64,000 nt of DNA from Peribacillus simplex (GCF_030123325.1 NZ_CP126106.1:5215001-5279000), one strand, 5' to 3'. Shown: positions 1 to 9,008, numbered from the stretch's first letter. Notes: generated by a model not told the origin, from the sequence alone. Program-made: numbers and translations.

Positions 1-141
1 CTTTACTTATTCAGTACCGCTTTTTATGAAGCCATCAAGTTCAGCAGAGAAAAAGGCAAGGTGAATGGTACGACGTTTTTATTCAGCTTTACTTTTGCTT
101 TGATCTTCACACGGATCACCTACTTGTTTCACCCCTATTAA
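1..141 (+). CDS. C-terminal end of a gene cut by the window edge (hypothetical, membrane-like)
   Basis: An open frame enters from the left edge and stops with TAA at 139-141, giving the last 46 residues of a protein. The tail has a hydrophobic stretch rich in Phe, Leu and Ile (...TTFLFSFTFALIFT...) followed by a short polar end (HPY), as in an integral membrane protein. A strong hairpin terminator follows within a few bases, supporting a real gene end. I cannot name the family from this fragment. Confidence 0.6.
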   Translation, partial: LYLFSTAFYEAIKFSREKGKVNGTTFLFSFTFALIFTRITYLFHPY

Positions 142-143
142 AT

Positions 144-175
144 AAAAGCAGTAAGTCGGGAGACTTACTGCTTTT
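144..175. terminator. Bidirectional intrinsic terminator
   Basis: A perfect 14-bp inverted repeat (144-157 with 162-175, loop GGGA) has an A-run on the left and a T-run on the right, so it can stop both the rightward gene ending at 141 and the leftward EamA gene ending at 174. Confidence 0.9.
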
Positions 176-1073
176 ATACGGAAATGTGCGCTTCTTTATT
201 TACCTTGCTTTTCTTTTCATCCTTTAAGAACATCATCAAACCACCCAATATGATGGTACCTCCAAGGACCTGCGTCCAGAGTATCGGTTCATCCAATATG
301 AAGTAAGCCAGAATTGTCGCTCCCGCCGGTTCTAGTAAGATCCCCATCGAAATCGTAGAAGTGCTTAACCACTTCAGTGACCAATTGAATAAAGAATGCC
401 CTAATAAAGTCGGGAAAATGGCAAGCAAAACGAAATAGATCCAATCGGAAGCAGGATAAGGCGCCAATGCCTCTCCTTTGAAGATCACATAGAAAAACAA
501 TGCGACAGCGCTGATTGCATACACGACAAAAGTATATGTTATAGAAGAGATGCGTTTTCGAACATTTTGACCAAACAGTAAATAACCGGTTACCAGCGCA
601 CATGCGATAAGCGAAAGAATATCTCCCCAAAGCGCCATACCGCTGATTCTAAAATCACCCCAGCTAATGACAAGGCTGCCTGCTATTGCAATGACGCCGC
701 TCAATATCGCCTTCATTGAAAATCTTTCTTTAAAAAACAGGTAGGCCCCGGCAAAAGCGAATAAAGGCTGGAGGGTGACAAGCACAGTTGAACTCGCGAC
801 CGATGTGTAATTAAGCGATTCAAACCATAAAATAAAATGAAAAGCCAAAAACACTCCTGCCACAATCGAATACAGCCAATCCTTTTTATTAATGAACTTA
901 AGTTCATGACGGTATTTCACCAAGAAAACCGGCAACATAAGAAGGACAGTAAATAATAAACGGTAAAAGGCGATAACACCCGATGGAGCGGTCGCCAATT
1001 TAACAAGGATGGCCGAAAACGATACGGATGCCACACCGATCGCTAACGCTACATAAGGATTCACTTTTGGCAT
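174..1073 (-). CDS. EamA/DMT-family transporter (probable metabolite exporter)
   Basis: About 299 residues of alternating hydrophobic segments, fitting ten membrane helices arranged as two EamA repeats (roughly residues 5-135 and 145-290). The family usually measures 280-310 residues and exports amino acids or other small metabolites; the substrate cannot be read here. I chose the ATG at 1073 (MPKVNPYV...) because AAAGGAGG lies just upstream of it, 12 nt away; an ATG at 1112 would add 13 polar residues without a clear ribosome site. Inner-membrane location and monocistronic transcription are inferred: it ends on the shared terminator at 144-175 and the next gene is divergent. Confidence 0.85.
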   Translation of the reverse strand: MPKVNPYVALAIGVASVSFSAILVKLATAPSGVIAFYRLLFTVLLMLPVFLVKYRHELKFINKKDWLYSIVAGVFLAFHFILWFESLNYTSVASSTVLVTLQPLFAFAGAYLFFKERFSMKAILSGVIAIAGSLVISWGDFRISGMALWGDILSLIACALVTGYLLFGQNVRKRISSITYTFVVYAISAVALFFYVIFKGEALAPYPASDWIYFVLLAIFPTLLGHSLFNWSLKWLSTSTISMGILLEPAGATILAYFILDEPILWTQVLGGTIILGGLMMFLKDEKKSKVNKEAHISV

Positions 1074-1223
1074 TTGACTTAAATTCCTCCTTTCAACGGA
1101 ATTACGTTTCATTGAACTCTATTCTACTATGTTAAAATTATTAGGGTAGCTTTTTTTAGAAAACGGGTATATGGCAATAGACGATCTTATTATTCGATAA
1201 TAATTCGGAAGTGGTGAAACAAA

Positions 1224-1931
1224 ATGGAATGGACATTCGACCCTCAATCGGAATTGCAAATCCTTATCAAATTGGGGATTTCGGCTCTCCTTGGACTAAT
1301 TATCGGACTAGAGCGAGAAATGAAACGAAAACCCGTTGGATTAAAAACAAGCCTGGTCATTTCAATCGTCAGCTGTTTATTAACGATCGTTTCCATGGAA
1401 TCCGCTTATAAGTTCCCGGGGAGCGACGACGTAAATATCACAATGGACCCCTTGCGTCTAGCGGCTCAGATTGTTTCCGGCGTCGGCTTTATCGGCGCAG
1501 GCGTCATTCTCCGGAGGGACAACAACAGCATATCCGGTTTAACGACAGCCGCCATCATCTGGGGAGCGGCGGGAATCGGAATCGCCGTTGGAGCAGGATT
1601 TTTTCTCGAAGCAATAGCTGGTGTCATCCTATTGATCATAAGTGTCGAATTGGTGCCCGCAATCGTCACCTGGCTCGGACCGATGAAGTTAAGGCAAAAA
1701 GAAATCTATCTGCAGCTGGTAGTACAGAATAAAGATGACATTGCCATCGTACTGAAAAAAATCAAAGACGAAAAAATATTCATCAAAAACCTTAGAATCA
1801 AAGATGTAGCAAATGACAACCACCTTTTGACGCTTAAAGTTCTGGTCGATCATAAAATCAGAACATCGGAAGTGTATTACACCGTCTCCAATCTTAAGGA
1901 GATTAAAAGGGTAGAGATCGAAAATACATGA
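1224..1931 (+). CDS. MgtC/SapB-family membrane protein
   Basis: 235 residues. The N-terminal ~140 residues hold four to five hydrophobic segments with family-typical patterns: GLIIGLEREMKRKPVGLKT near residue 20, and the Gly-rich ARG/GAGVILRR-type loop before residue 105. The C-terminal ~90 residues are soluble and alpha/beta, like the ACT-like domain of MgtC relatives. MgtC proteins are linked to magnesium limitation and membrane energetics; the role in this organism is inferred only. GTGGTGAAACAAA precedes the ATG. It stands alone, divergent from the EamA gene, and ends at a hairpin near 1973-2007. Confidence 0.85.
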   Translation: MEWTFDPQSELQILIKLGISALLGLIIGLEREMKRKPVGLKTSLVISIVSCLLTIVSMESAYKFPGSDDVNITMDPLRLAAQIVSGVGFIGAGVILRRDNNSISGLTTAAIIWGAAGIGIAVGAGFFLEAIAGVILLIISVELVPAIVTWLGPMKLRQKEIYLQLVVQNKDDIAIVLKKIKDEKIFIKNLRIKDVANDNHLLTLKVLVDHKIRTSEVYYTVSNLKEIKRVEIENT

Positions 1932-1972
1932 TAATAAAACCATTTGACTGCCCTCGAACAGTTCACTAGAAA

Positions 1973-2007
1973 AAAGGGGTTCGGAATTAAACAATCCGAG
2001 CCTCTTT
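1973..2007 (+). terminator. Probable terminator of the MgtC-like gene
   Basis: GGTTCGGA (1978-1985) pairs with TCCGAGCC (1995-2002), flanked by A-rich and T-rich sides. The stem is short and includes one G-U pair. Confidence 0.5.
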
Positions 2008-2401
2008 GAATTTCCCTCAACATTAAGAGATCAAGCCTCTACAAGCCCACTATGCTAGATCACTTTTGACCCTTGGCAAAGTCCAATTGGGCATCCTCTA
2101 ATACTAATGGCTAAGTCTTGCCTGCACAAAGCAATCGAAACTTCCGCAACAATGAAAAAGGTCTAGTGTTACGAGACTTCACTGTGGCCTGATCCATTAC
2201 TTATTATTTAAGGGGTCCACTACATACATATTTTTTTAAATTTGCAAAATAATCAAACCGATATCCTTCTCTATACGTTTATATAGTGAAAGGATGAACT
2301 CCGGCTTGATTAAATTTTTCAAAGGAAGGTGGGCAGGACAACCAGCAAGAAATTGACAGGGATTTAAACATTATCAAGAAAATAATTCCCCGAGGTGAGT
2401 C
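2008..2401. other. Intergenic region without a recognisable gene
   Basis: I see no open frame with a ribosome site in either strand. The last ~150 bases are AT-rich and probably carry the promoter of the following secreted-protein gene. CGAGGTGAGTC just before 2402 is its ribosome site. Confidence 0.5.
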
Positions 2402-3769
2402 ATGTTTAAAAAAATGAAGTTAAAAAGTATATGGATTATCCCCTTACTATTTGTGTTTTTTATACCAAATGTAATTGGAGCTACTTCTACTAAAGGTAAA
2501 AGCCCGGTGTTAGGGACAGGCTTTGACACCCACATCACCAACAATTCCCTTGCAGTAAGTCCGGATGAGCAAATAGCGATTGTCTCGGATAGCCGTGAAC
2601 AATCCATCCTGGTCTATGATCTCACCAAAGGTAAGTTGCGCAAAAAGATTGATGGTTTCGTTTCCCCAAGAAACATCGTGTTCATTGATGGCGGTTCAGA
2701 GTTTGTCGTCTCAGACAGTACACTCGGCACACTTCGCTTTTACAGCATTAAAAATTTCACCTTAAAAAATGAAGTTGTCGTTGGTCCAGGGGCATTCGGG
2801 ACTGCTGTCAGTCCCGATGGAAAGACATTGTATGTGAATAATCAAGCACATAATTCCGTCACGGTCGTCGATCTGGAAAAACGAAAACCGATTGACGTCA
2901 TTACAGGTTTCGCCCAACCAAGGCAAGGCATCAAAGTCTCTTCAGACGGAAAATATATCTTTGTCACGAACTTTCAAGGAGATAAAGTGTCCATCGTTGA
3001 TGCCACCACTAAAAAAATCATTCGTGAAATATCAGGGTTCTCCAGTATACGCGGAATCTCGATTACCGCTGATGGAGGAACATTATATGCCGCAAACAGC
3101 GGACGCAACAGCATTTCCGCAGTCGATACGTTAGACGGTAATATAAAGGGTGAAATCAAAGTGGGACGTGAGCCATATGGCGCGGCTCTATCACCTGATG
3201 ACAAACTCCTCTTTGCAAGCAACAAAGCTGATAATACGATTGACGTGATCAATGTCGCTGATCACCGTGTAGTTAAAACAATTGGGGGTTTCAAAGAACC
3301 AAGGCAAGCAATCGTCTTTAGCCATGATGGGGACCAGGCTTATGTACTGAATCGGGATCTCTCCATTGCACGTGTTGATGTTAAAACATACACCATCACG
3401 GATATGATTCAGGATAAGCCAAAAAAATATAAGCTTAAAATACTAGAATCTGACGAAGCGGGCAAATATTTAGCAGATCAAGACGGAATGACACTTTATC
3501 ATTTCACAAAAGATGATTCTAGTGTCAGTAATTGCAAAGGCCCATGTCTTGAAATTTGGCCGCCATTCCATGCAGATAACATCATCTCTCATAATGGATT
3601 CGACAAAAATGACTTTAAAACAATCATAAGAGATGACGGACAAAAACAAACCACATATAAAGGGCATCCACTCTATTACTATGTGAAAGATAAACAGGCA
3701 GGTGATATAAATGGGCACGGCGTCAATAATGTCTGGTATGTATTGAATAAAAAGATTTTTGAGGAATAA
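2402..3769 (+). CDS. Secreted YVTN-type beta-propeller protein with C-terminal COG4315-like repeats
   Basis: 455 residues. Residues 1-26 form a signal peptide (Lys-rich start, hydrophobic core ending ...NVIGA). Residues ~35-335 are repeated blades with the pattern 'SPDGKxLYVxNxxxNxVxVVD', as in YncE/YVTN beta-propellers. The last ~110 residues carry two copies of a different motif (TLYHF...C..PCLEIWPPF and GHPLYYYVKD...NVWYVL), matching the 'secreted repeat of unknown function' family (Lipoprotein_15/COG4315). The fusion suggests an extracellular or wall-associated protein; the ligand is unknown. It is monocistronic; the next hairpin is at 3942-3970. Confidence 0.8.
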   Translation: MFKKMKLKSIWIIPLLFVFFIPNVIGATSTKGKSPVLGTGFDTHITNNSLAVSPDEQIAIVSDSREQSILVYDLTKGKLRKKIDGFVSPRNIVFIDGGSEFVVSDSTLGTLRFYSIKNFTLKNEVVVGPGAFGTAVSPDGKTLYVNNQAHNSVTVVDLEKRKPIDVITGFAQPRQGIKVSSDGKYIFVTNFQGDKVSIVDATTKKIIREISGFSSIRGISITADGGTLYAANSGRNSISAVDTLDGNIKGEIKVGREPYGAALSPDDKLLFASNKADNTIDVINVADHRVVKTIGGFKEPRQAIVFSHDGDQAYVLNRDLSIARVDVKTYTITDMIQDKPKKYKLKILESDEAGKYLADQDGMTLYHFTKDDSSVSNCKGPCLEIWPPFHADNIISHNGFDKNDFKTIIRDDGQKQTTYKGHPLYYYVKDKQAGDINGHGVNNVWYVLNKKIFEE

Positions 3770-3941
3770 GCGCAATAACAAGGAATCAGGAACGCTAATA
3801 AGCGGCACATAGAAATCTAATGTTGAAAAAGCCAATGAAAGGACCATCCCTCCTTCTTAATGATTACATTTTGCGGCTAGTCTCAATCGTATAAACAAAA
3901 AAACTGTAGGTTAACTCGATTCATCGAGTCTATAGTCTGAT

Positions 3942-3970
3942 CCGTTTGACTGCCCTCAAACGGTTTTTTT
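3942..3970 (+). terminator. Intrinsic terminator
   Basis: CCGTTTGA and TCAAACGG (8 bp, loop CTGCCC) are followed by a run of seven T. It closes the propeller gene or isolates the downstream tRNA. Confidence 0.85.
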
Positions 3971-4000
3971 ATCATTTTTGCAAAAATCTCATATTTTATA

Positions 4001-4028
4001 TTGACTTTTCACCAAAATCCGATAAAAT
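4001..4028 (+). promoter_or_regulatory. Sigma-A-like promoter of the tRNA-Ala gene
   Basis: TTGACT at 4001-4006 and TAAAAT at 4023-4028 are separated by 16 bp and sit about 20 bp before the tRNA 5' end. Confidence 0.7.
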
Positions 4029-4046
4029 AATTATTGTACCTAATAC

Positions 4047-4119
4047 GGGGCATTAGCTCAGCTGGGAGAGCGCTACGCTGGCAGCGTAGAGGTCAGCGGT
4101 TCGATCCCGCTATGCTCCA
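4047..4119 (+). tRNA. tRNA-Ala(GGC)
   Basis: A complete 73-nt cloverleaf. The 7-bp acceptor stem starts GGGGCAT and contains the G3-U70 pair that is the alanine identity element. The anticodon stem CTACG/CGTAG encloses loop CTGGCAG with anticodon GGC; the T-loop is TTCGATC and the discriminator is A73. CCA is not encoded. It is a lone tRNA gene, not part of a cluster. Confidence 0.97.
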
Positions 4120-4125
4120 TACCAA

Positions 4126-4152
4126 AAACCCTTGCATAGCAAGGGTTTTTTT
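4126..4152 (+). terminator. tRNA transcript terminator
   Basis: AAACCCTTGC pairs with GCAAGGGTTT across a 3-nt loop, followed by a T-run, directly after the tRNA. Confidence 0.9.
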
Positions 4153-4305
4153 CTTTGGCCTAAAAGAAATAAACGAGCGGATCAAGCCACTTCTTCTTGC
4201 ATGTTCGGAAGTATATCTCCTTTTATTAACAAAATGCACCTACCTCCTATACGGAAGCAGGCGCATTCAAATTCATTAAAAAAAAGCTTTGAAATAGCTT
4301 GGAGC

Positions 4306-5517
4306 TTACAATCCTTCAGGAGAATCTATGAAAAAAGATGCGATAAGCTGTCCTAGTCTTCGAATTCCCTCATCTATTTCTTTCTCATTGGCATAACTGA
4401 ACGAAAGCCGGAGAAACTCGGTTCCATCGTTTTGATCCAAGAAAAAGTATTTCCCTGGAACATATGAAACACCCTCAGCCAGTGCCTGTGATAATAGATG
4501 CGACGTATCAACACCCGGAACTCTCATCCAGACAAAGTAACCACCATCTGGTACATACCAGGAAACGGATTCTGGAAGAAATTGTTTCATCGCACGGATT
4601 AACGCAGTACATTTAGAACGATACACATCTTTTAGTAGGTCGAGCCGTTTCTCAAAATCAGTGTTTTCTAGGTATACAGCCATTGTACTTTGAGCAAATG
4701 GATGGTCTAGATCTTTTTTAAACCACTCGAAAGCCTTAATGAATTCACTTTCTCCTGCTATCCATCCAATCCGCATTCCTGGCGCAACAACCTTGGATAA
4801 TGACCCAAGTTGGAGGACTCGCCCGCATTTATCCATAGATTTTATTGGCACCGGATTTTTATCGAAGGATAATTCCCCGTATGCATCATCCTCTATAATG
4901 AGGAAGTCAAACTCGATGGAAAGCTCCAATAAATGCTTCCGGCGCTCAATTGTCATGGTCGTCCCAGTTGGATTTTGAAAGGTTGGGATTGTATATAGAA
5001 AACGCGGGAGGGTTAGACCTGTACGTTTCCTCTCATCCAGCATTTCTTTTAATCGGTACGTTTGTAGTCCCTGTTCATCTATCGGTATACTAATAATCTG
5101 CTTCGTATAGTTTTGAAAAATCTCTAAAGCTTCCATATAGGTGGGAGACTCTACCACTACGACCGCTTTATCATCAAGAAGAATGCGGGCAATAAGATCA
5201 ATCCCCTGGCAAGCTCCTGATGTAATCAAAAGCTGATCTTCCAAAATGCAAATTCCACGCTCTCCCAATCTTTTTCGGATTTGATGCTTAAGTCTTGCAA
5301 TTCGTGGACTCCCGATATAATGGAGCGGCAAATCCTGCTCCTCATCAAGAAGTCTGGCTACAGCTACCTTGAGATCCTCGGCAGGAACGAGAGCAGGATC
5401 AGGATAGCCTGAACTCAAGCGAATGCAACCATCTGGCAAATCTGGCATCCATGCACCGGGCGGATCATTCTTAAGTGCCGCTTTAATGTTCTCAGAAAAA
5501 AAAGATTCAACTTTCAC
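4306..5517 (-). CDS. PLP-dependent aminotransferase (class I/II, LysN/MocR-C-terminal-like)
   Basis: 403 residues, fold-type I aminotransferase. Visible motifs: ITSGACQGIDL near residue 98 (cofactor phosphate loop), NPTG at 182-185, IIEDDAYGE at 207-215, and the Schiff-base lysine K242 in GSLSKVVAPGMRIGW. Its length matches stand-alone enzymes such as 2-aminoadipate or aromatic aminotransferases, and it lacks the GntR-type DNA-binding domain of MocR regulators. The substrate is not determined. The start ATG at 5517 is preceded by GGAAAGGTGT. It is monocistronic, with convergent neighbours. Confidence 0.85.
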   Translation of the reverse strand: MKVESFFSENIKAALKNDPPGAWMPDLPDGCIRLSSGYPDPALVPAEDLKVAVARLLDEEQDLPLHYIGSPRIARLKHQIRKRLGERGICILEDQLLITSGACQGIDLIARILLDDKAVVVVESPTYMEALEIFQNYTKQIISIPIDEQGLQTYRLKEMLDERKRTGLTLPRFLYTIPTFQNPTGTTMTIERRKHLLELSIEFDFLIIEDDAYGELSFDKNPVPIKSMDKCGRVLQLGSLSKVVAPGMRIGWIAGESEFIKAFEWFKKDLDHPFAQSTMAVYLENTDFEKRLDLLKDVYRSKCTALIRAMKQFLPESVSWYVPDGGYFVWMRVPGVDTSHLLSQALAEGVSYVPGKYFFLDQNDGTEFLRLSFSYANEKEIDEGIRRLGQLIASFFIDSPEGL

Positions 5518-5811
5518 TCAACCATACACCTTTCCGTCAATCAAACCCGATTGATTCTCGCGATTTTTGAAGATAGCTGCTTATTTCATGATGCACGCAG
5601 ATAGTCATTCTTTTGTAAAAAAAACTGAAATTAATTTTAAACTTTCGTCTGATGAGAGACAACAAAGCCTCTTTTAGGAAATTCCGGAGTCTCTTTTACA
5701 CAGAACTCTTTTGGCCGCTCCAATGGAATAGGAGCCATTTTCTTTAAAACTCATGTGTATAGATGAAGTGGTTTTTGCCTATCAGTACCTGTAAAGCTGA
5801 TAAAAGATCCT
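5518..5811. other. Intergenic region, nothing recognised
   Basis: AT-rich spacer between the aminotransferase start and the terminator before the YjbR-type gene. No credible coding frame or RNA structure was seen. Confidence 0.5.
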
Positions 5812-5854
5812 AAAAAGTGAAGAAAGGCAGATCGTCCGCCTTTCTTCACTTTTT
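5812..5854. terminator. Strong hairpin terminator
   Basis: A perfect 17-bp inverted repeat (5812-5828 with 5838-5854, loop AGATCGTCC) with A- and T-runs on its sides. It overlaps the stop codon of the leftward MmcQ/YjbR gene. Confidence 0.9.
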
Positions 5855-6217
5855 ATGCAGCTCATTCCATTTCTTAACCAAACGCTTCGGTGCCGCACGT
5901 AAATAGGCTTCTTTAATTAGATAGGTTAATTCATCCCAGTCTCCCCTATCCGGATTTTGAATAGAAACCCAACCGTGATGTCCTATATATGGGGTTTTGA
6001 AAAAATTCTCTTTCTGTAGCAATAATTCTTGAGTTTCTCGATCTGACTTGAACGACAAGTTGAATCCTTCCTCGCTTTCACCTGAAATCACGAAGGACTT
6101 TCCACTGATTTTAAAAGTATTGTGACCGAAACCGTCAATATGTTCAACAGCTTCGGGCAGTGCAAGACAGATGGTGCGTGCAATTTCAAGCATGGCTTCC
6201 GTGTTTTTTGATTTCAT
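5846..6217 (-). CDS. MmcQ/YjbR-family protein
   Basis: 123 residues. Family features: an N-terminal helix with LPEAVEH, GFGHNTFKISGKSF around residue 30, the region ...PYIGHHGWV, and a C-terminal helix ending AAPKRLVKKW. YjbR/MmcQ proteins adopt a CyaY-like fold with proposed DNA binding; the role is unclear. The gene lies 24 bp downstream of the VOC gene on the same strand, with no hairpin between, so the two are probably co-transcribed. Confidence 0.85.
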   Translation of the reverse strand: MKSKNTEAMLEIARTICLALPEAVEHIDGFGHNTFKISGKSFVISGESEEGFNLSFKSDRETQELLLQKENFFKTPYIGHHGWVSIQNPDRGDWDELTYLIKEAYLRAAPKRLVKKWNELHKK

Positions 6218-6241
6218 GTTTTAATTCACCTATTATCAACT

Positions 6242-6637
6242 CTATTTTGCGTTCACATCGGGTTGATGAATTCCGAATATATTGCCCTCTGTATCAATAT
6301 AGTATCCTTGCCAAGCCATACCAGGCAGGGCATATTTGGGCATTGCGACCTTGCCGCCATTCTCAATAATTTTAGCTTCCGTTAGATCGTAATTTTCCAC
6401 GCCCATTGTACAAGCAAATGCATTTAATGCTTGGTCTGTATCCGGCGGAGCACTTTGACGCTGCATCAAAGCACCATCGATCCCAGGTTCTTTCTCATCG
6501 CCAGTTACCGCTCCAAAGTAAGGCATACCTGCATACTCACTCCAATCTTGAAATGACCATCCAAATACCTCTCCATAAAACTTCTTTGCCCGTTCCATGT
6601 CATTCACATGAATTTCGAAATGAACTATTCTTCCCAT
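6242..6637 (-). CDS. VOC-superfamily (glyoxalase/bleomycin-resistance-like) protein
   Basis: 131 residues starting MGRIVHFEIHVNDMERAKKFYGEVFGW, the classic first beta-alpha-beta module of the vicinal-oxygen-chelate fold. A second module follows from residue ~65 and ends TEGNIFGIHQPD. Such proteins bind a metal or a small molecule; the substrate is unknown. AGGAGGAAATC precedes the ATG. It is the first gene of a likely two-gene unit with the YjbR-type gene. Confidence 0.85.
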   Translation of the reverse strand: MGRIVHFEIHVNDMERAKKFYGEVFGWSFQDWSEYAGMPYFGAVTGDEKEPGIDGALMQRQSAPPDTDQALNAFACTMGVENYDLTEAKIIENGGKVAMPKYALPGMAWQGYYIDTEGNIFGIHQPDVNAK

Positions 6638-6907
6638 GATTTCCTCCTAAGTTATATATGAATTAATCATTTACTTACATTATTCAGTCTGTGTTCGCTA
6701 ACCATCTATTATTATAATTTAAATGGAAATAAATTCAAAGAAATTGAAGCTTCATCATACAATCTGTCATAACCTTTTAGAAAGACCCGGGAGCCGCTTT
6801 TCAAATACCGAATAACCGTTTGTTTATCAAAAATTTGCGAAACTATGCGTATAATTTTGTGAAAGTTGGACTAGACTGCTAGTAAATAATTCTAGGAGGT
6901 TATCAAA

Positions 6908-7138
6908 ATGTTTAGATTCGGGAAGAGAAAACTGCGGAGCAAGGTCGGTAAATTAATCGATAAGCACGGATATACACAAGAAGAGTTTGTAAGTGCATCA
7001 GGAATCTCACGTAATACGATAAGCAGAGTTTGCAGCGATCCTAAATATGTGCCGTCGGCCGGAGTTTTAAAGAAAATCATGAAGGCGGTTCGCAGCATTG
7101 ATGCTGGCGCAAAGGCGGATGACTACTTTGATCTGTAA
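6908..7138 (+). CDS. Small helix-turn-helix (XRE-like) regulator
   Basis: 76 residues. The segment YTQEEFVSASGISRNTISRV (about 19-38) is a helix-turn-helix of the Cro/C1 type, preceded by a basic N-terminus (RKLRSKVGKLIDKH). There is no extra domain, so it may act as a compact DNA-binding protein. The ribosome site TAGGAGGTTATCAAA fixes the start. The target is unknown; no partner gene adjoins it on the same strand. Confidence 0.75.
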   Translation: MFRFGKRKLRSKVGKLIDKHGYTQEEFVSASGISRNTISRVCSDPKYVPSAGVLKKIMKAVRSIDAGAKADDYFDL

Positions 7139-7168
7139 ACAAAATGGGCCCTAGCGTAATGGCCGGGG

Positions 7169-7378
7169 CTAAATGTATTTGTTCCATTCTTGTTCATGCT
7201 CTTCATATCCATGCCCCCCTAAACCATGCTTACCTATCGCTGGAATAAAGTCACCCAGCAGCTGCATATCCTTAACTTCCCAAGCGAACCCTCCCACTTT
7301 GAAGTCACCTAGTTTCCGTGTATATATAAGATTCAACGACATCCCCCGAATTTGAAAATTAAAAACCCCCACTTCCAT
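7169..7378 (-). CDS. Doubtful small ORF
   Basis: 69 codons without recognisable similarity. The C-terminal half (GDFIPAIGKHGLGGHGYEEHEQEW) has a protein-like composition, but the first ATG lies inside a GC-rich hairpin (7361-7394) and no ribosome site precedes it. It may be a decayed fragment or a chance frame. Confidence 0.25.
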   Translation of the reverse strand: MEVGVFNFQIRGMSLNLIYTRKLGDFKVGGFAWEVKDMQLLGDFIPAIGKHGLGGHGYEEHEQEWNKYI

Positions 7379-7394
7379 TAGGAGCGGGGGTTTT
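7361..7394. terminator. GC-rich hairpin, likely terminator
   Basis: AAAACCCCC pairs with GGGGGTTTT, with a few extra base pairs inside (one mismatch) and a short loop. The orientation is ambiguous because both sides are A/T-run flanked. Confidence 0.6.
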
Positions 7395-7512
7395 CGGATG
7401 ATATGTATATCTTGCGGTTCTTTTGTCCCTTTTAGACAAACCCCCTGCAGTGATTTCCTTAAACAAGTGCTTGTTATCGATCAGGGACAAAAGGTTATGT
7501 ATTCCGCTTGAG

Positions 7513-7680
7513 CTATTTTCGACTAACCATTTTCTTTATGAACCGCACCACAGGTGACACAATGGATTCATGTACATTCGTAAGGGCATAACCGATCAGA
7601 CCCATTATTACCAGGGCCAAGATTAATCCTATTATCAATCCTGATGTTTCTCTAAGTTCTTCAAGTACAGCATCCATCAT
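7513..7680 (-). CDS. Small single-span membrane protein (55 aa)
   Basis: An ATG at 7680 is preceded at 6 nt by GGAGGG and opens a 55-codon frame beginning MMDAVLEELRETSG. Residues ~15-34 form one membrane helix (LIIGLILALVIMGLIGYAL), followed by a basic tail ending VRFIKKMVSRK. This architecture and the perfect ribosome site support a real short gene. No family was recognised. It is transcribed away from the proline operon. Confidence 0.7.
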   Translation of the reverse strand: MMDAVLEELRETSGLIIGLILALVIMGLIGYALTNVHESIVSPVVRFIKKMVSRK

Positions 7681-7754
7681 TCCTTACCCTCCCCGGCTTG
7701 CCGATGCGACTTAATTTTACGGTTTTACATCCATTTTACTTCTGAAAGCTTCAT

Positions 7755-7853
7755 TTATCGTTTTTTCTTGGACTTTGCCCAATCTGTTAAATAAGGTTCA
7801 TTATAACGTATTGGATGATTATGGTCGAGATGCCACTTTTTAAACGCATTCAT
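7755..7853 (-). CDS. Possible very small basic protein (32 aa)
   Basis: The frame from ATG 7853 to TAA 7755 encodes a 32-residue peptide rich in His, Lys and aromatic residues (MNAFKKWHLDHNHPIRYNEP at its start, WAKSKKKR at its end). GGTGAG lies 8 nt upstream. A GTG three codons earlier is an alternative start. It lies just upstream of, and on the same strand as, the 55-aa membrane ORF. No family was recognised. Confidence 0.4.
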   Translation of the reverse strand: MNAFKKWHLDHNHPIRYNEPYLTDWAKSKKKR

Positions 7854-8090
7854 TGATGTCACTCACCATCATTACTTACTGATAAAGGCTTTATCTCTAG
7901 CGTTTCTCTTTAAGTTAAATTATAAACCTTCGTTTCATCCGAACATACAAGAGAAAATGTAAACCTTTTCATTTGTCCAAAACCGACAAACAAATGACAG
8001 AATTATTGTTTTTTAAGAACATTGAGAATATTGTCGAAAAATCGTAAGCTTAATTTATTGAAATACATCTTCTTAGGGGGTGCGCTTTAT

Positions 8091-9008
8091 ATGGAAGCCA
8101 TTACAAGGGACTTTTTCTTATTTTTATCTAAAAATAATCTGCTTAATAATATTGCTAAAAAAAGCGGAGGAAGTTTTGCTGCTGGAAAGATCATCGGCGG
8201 AACTGATTTCCAAAGTTCCATTAAATTCATTAAACAACTTAACAATAGCGGCTTGTCGGTTACAGTAGACCATCTTGGGGAATTCGTTGATTCTAAGGAA
8301 GTGACTCAGGAACGGACGGCAGAATGCATCGAAACCATCGAAATGATCAGCAGGGAAAAACTTGATTCACAGGTTTCTCTGAAGATGACTTCTCTGGGAC
8401 TTGATATCGATCATAAACTCGTAATCGAGAATATGACGAAAATTCTTGATACAGCCGAAAAACACAAAGTCATGGTCACGATCGATATGGAAGATGAAGT
8501 TCGCTGTCAGGCAACAATCGATATCTTTAGACAGTTCAAAGAAAAATACAGCTGCATAAGTACCGTTCTACAAGCATATCTATTCCGCACAGAGAAGGAT
8601 TTGGAGGACCTTGCCCAATATAAGCCATTCCTCCGTCTTGTAAAGGGTGCCTACAAGGAATCTGCCGAGGTGGCTTTTCCCGAAAAGAATGATGTAGACG
8701 AAAACTATAAAAAGTTGATTAAGCAAAGTCTTCTTAACGGAAATTATACGGCCATTGCCTCACATGATGACAAAATCATCGAATATACAAAAGAGTTGGC
8801 CAAGAAGTTCGACATCCCGAATACACAATTCGAATTTCAAATGCTTTATGGCATGAGAAACAAAACTCAATACGAATTGGTCAAGCAAGGTTACAAAATG
8901 CGCGTCTATGTACCATATGGTCTGGATTGGTATGGATACTTCATGAGAAGGCTTGCAGAAAGGCCATCCAATATTGCCTTTGCCTTCAAAGGGATGGTCA
9001 GGAGCTAA
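8091..9008 (+). CDS. putB: Proline dehydrogenase (FAD-dependent)
   Basis: 305 residues from ATG 8091, which has TAGGGGG upstream; an earlier in-frame codon at 8022 lacks a ribosome site and would add 23 residues. Monofunctional PutB/PruB-type enzymes are ~300 residues. Signatures: the RLVKGAYKE barrel strand in the second half and the C-terminal YGLDWYGYFMRRLAERP, whose Arg residues bind the proline carboxylate. It oxidises proline to pyrroline-5-carboxylate. putC follows after 57 bp, and the block continues putP-putR as in B. subtilis putBCP/putR, so proline induction through PutR is likely (inferred). Confidence 0.93.
   Translation: MEAITRDFFLFLSKNNLLNNIAKKSGGSFAAGKIIGGTDFQSSIKFIKQLNNSGLSVTVDHLGEFVDSKEVTQERTAECIETIEMISREKLDSQVSLKMTSLGLDIDHKLVIENMTKILDTAEKHKVMVTIDMEDEVRCQATIDIFRQFKEKYSCISTVLQAYLFRTEKDLEDLAQYKPFLRLVKGAYKESAEVAFPEKNDVDENYKKLIKQSLLNGNYTAIASHDDKIIEYTKELAKKFDIPNTQFEFQMLYGMRNKTQYELVKQGYKMRVYVPYGLDWYGYFMRRLAERPSNIAFAFKGMVRS

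Noticed and set aside
4034..4356. ORFs covering the tRNA-Ala gene
   Set aside because: The region is fully explained by the tRNA and its terminator.
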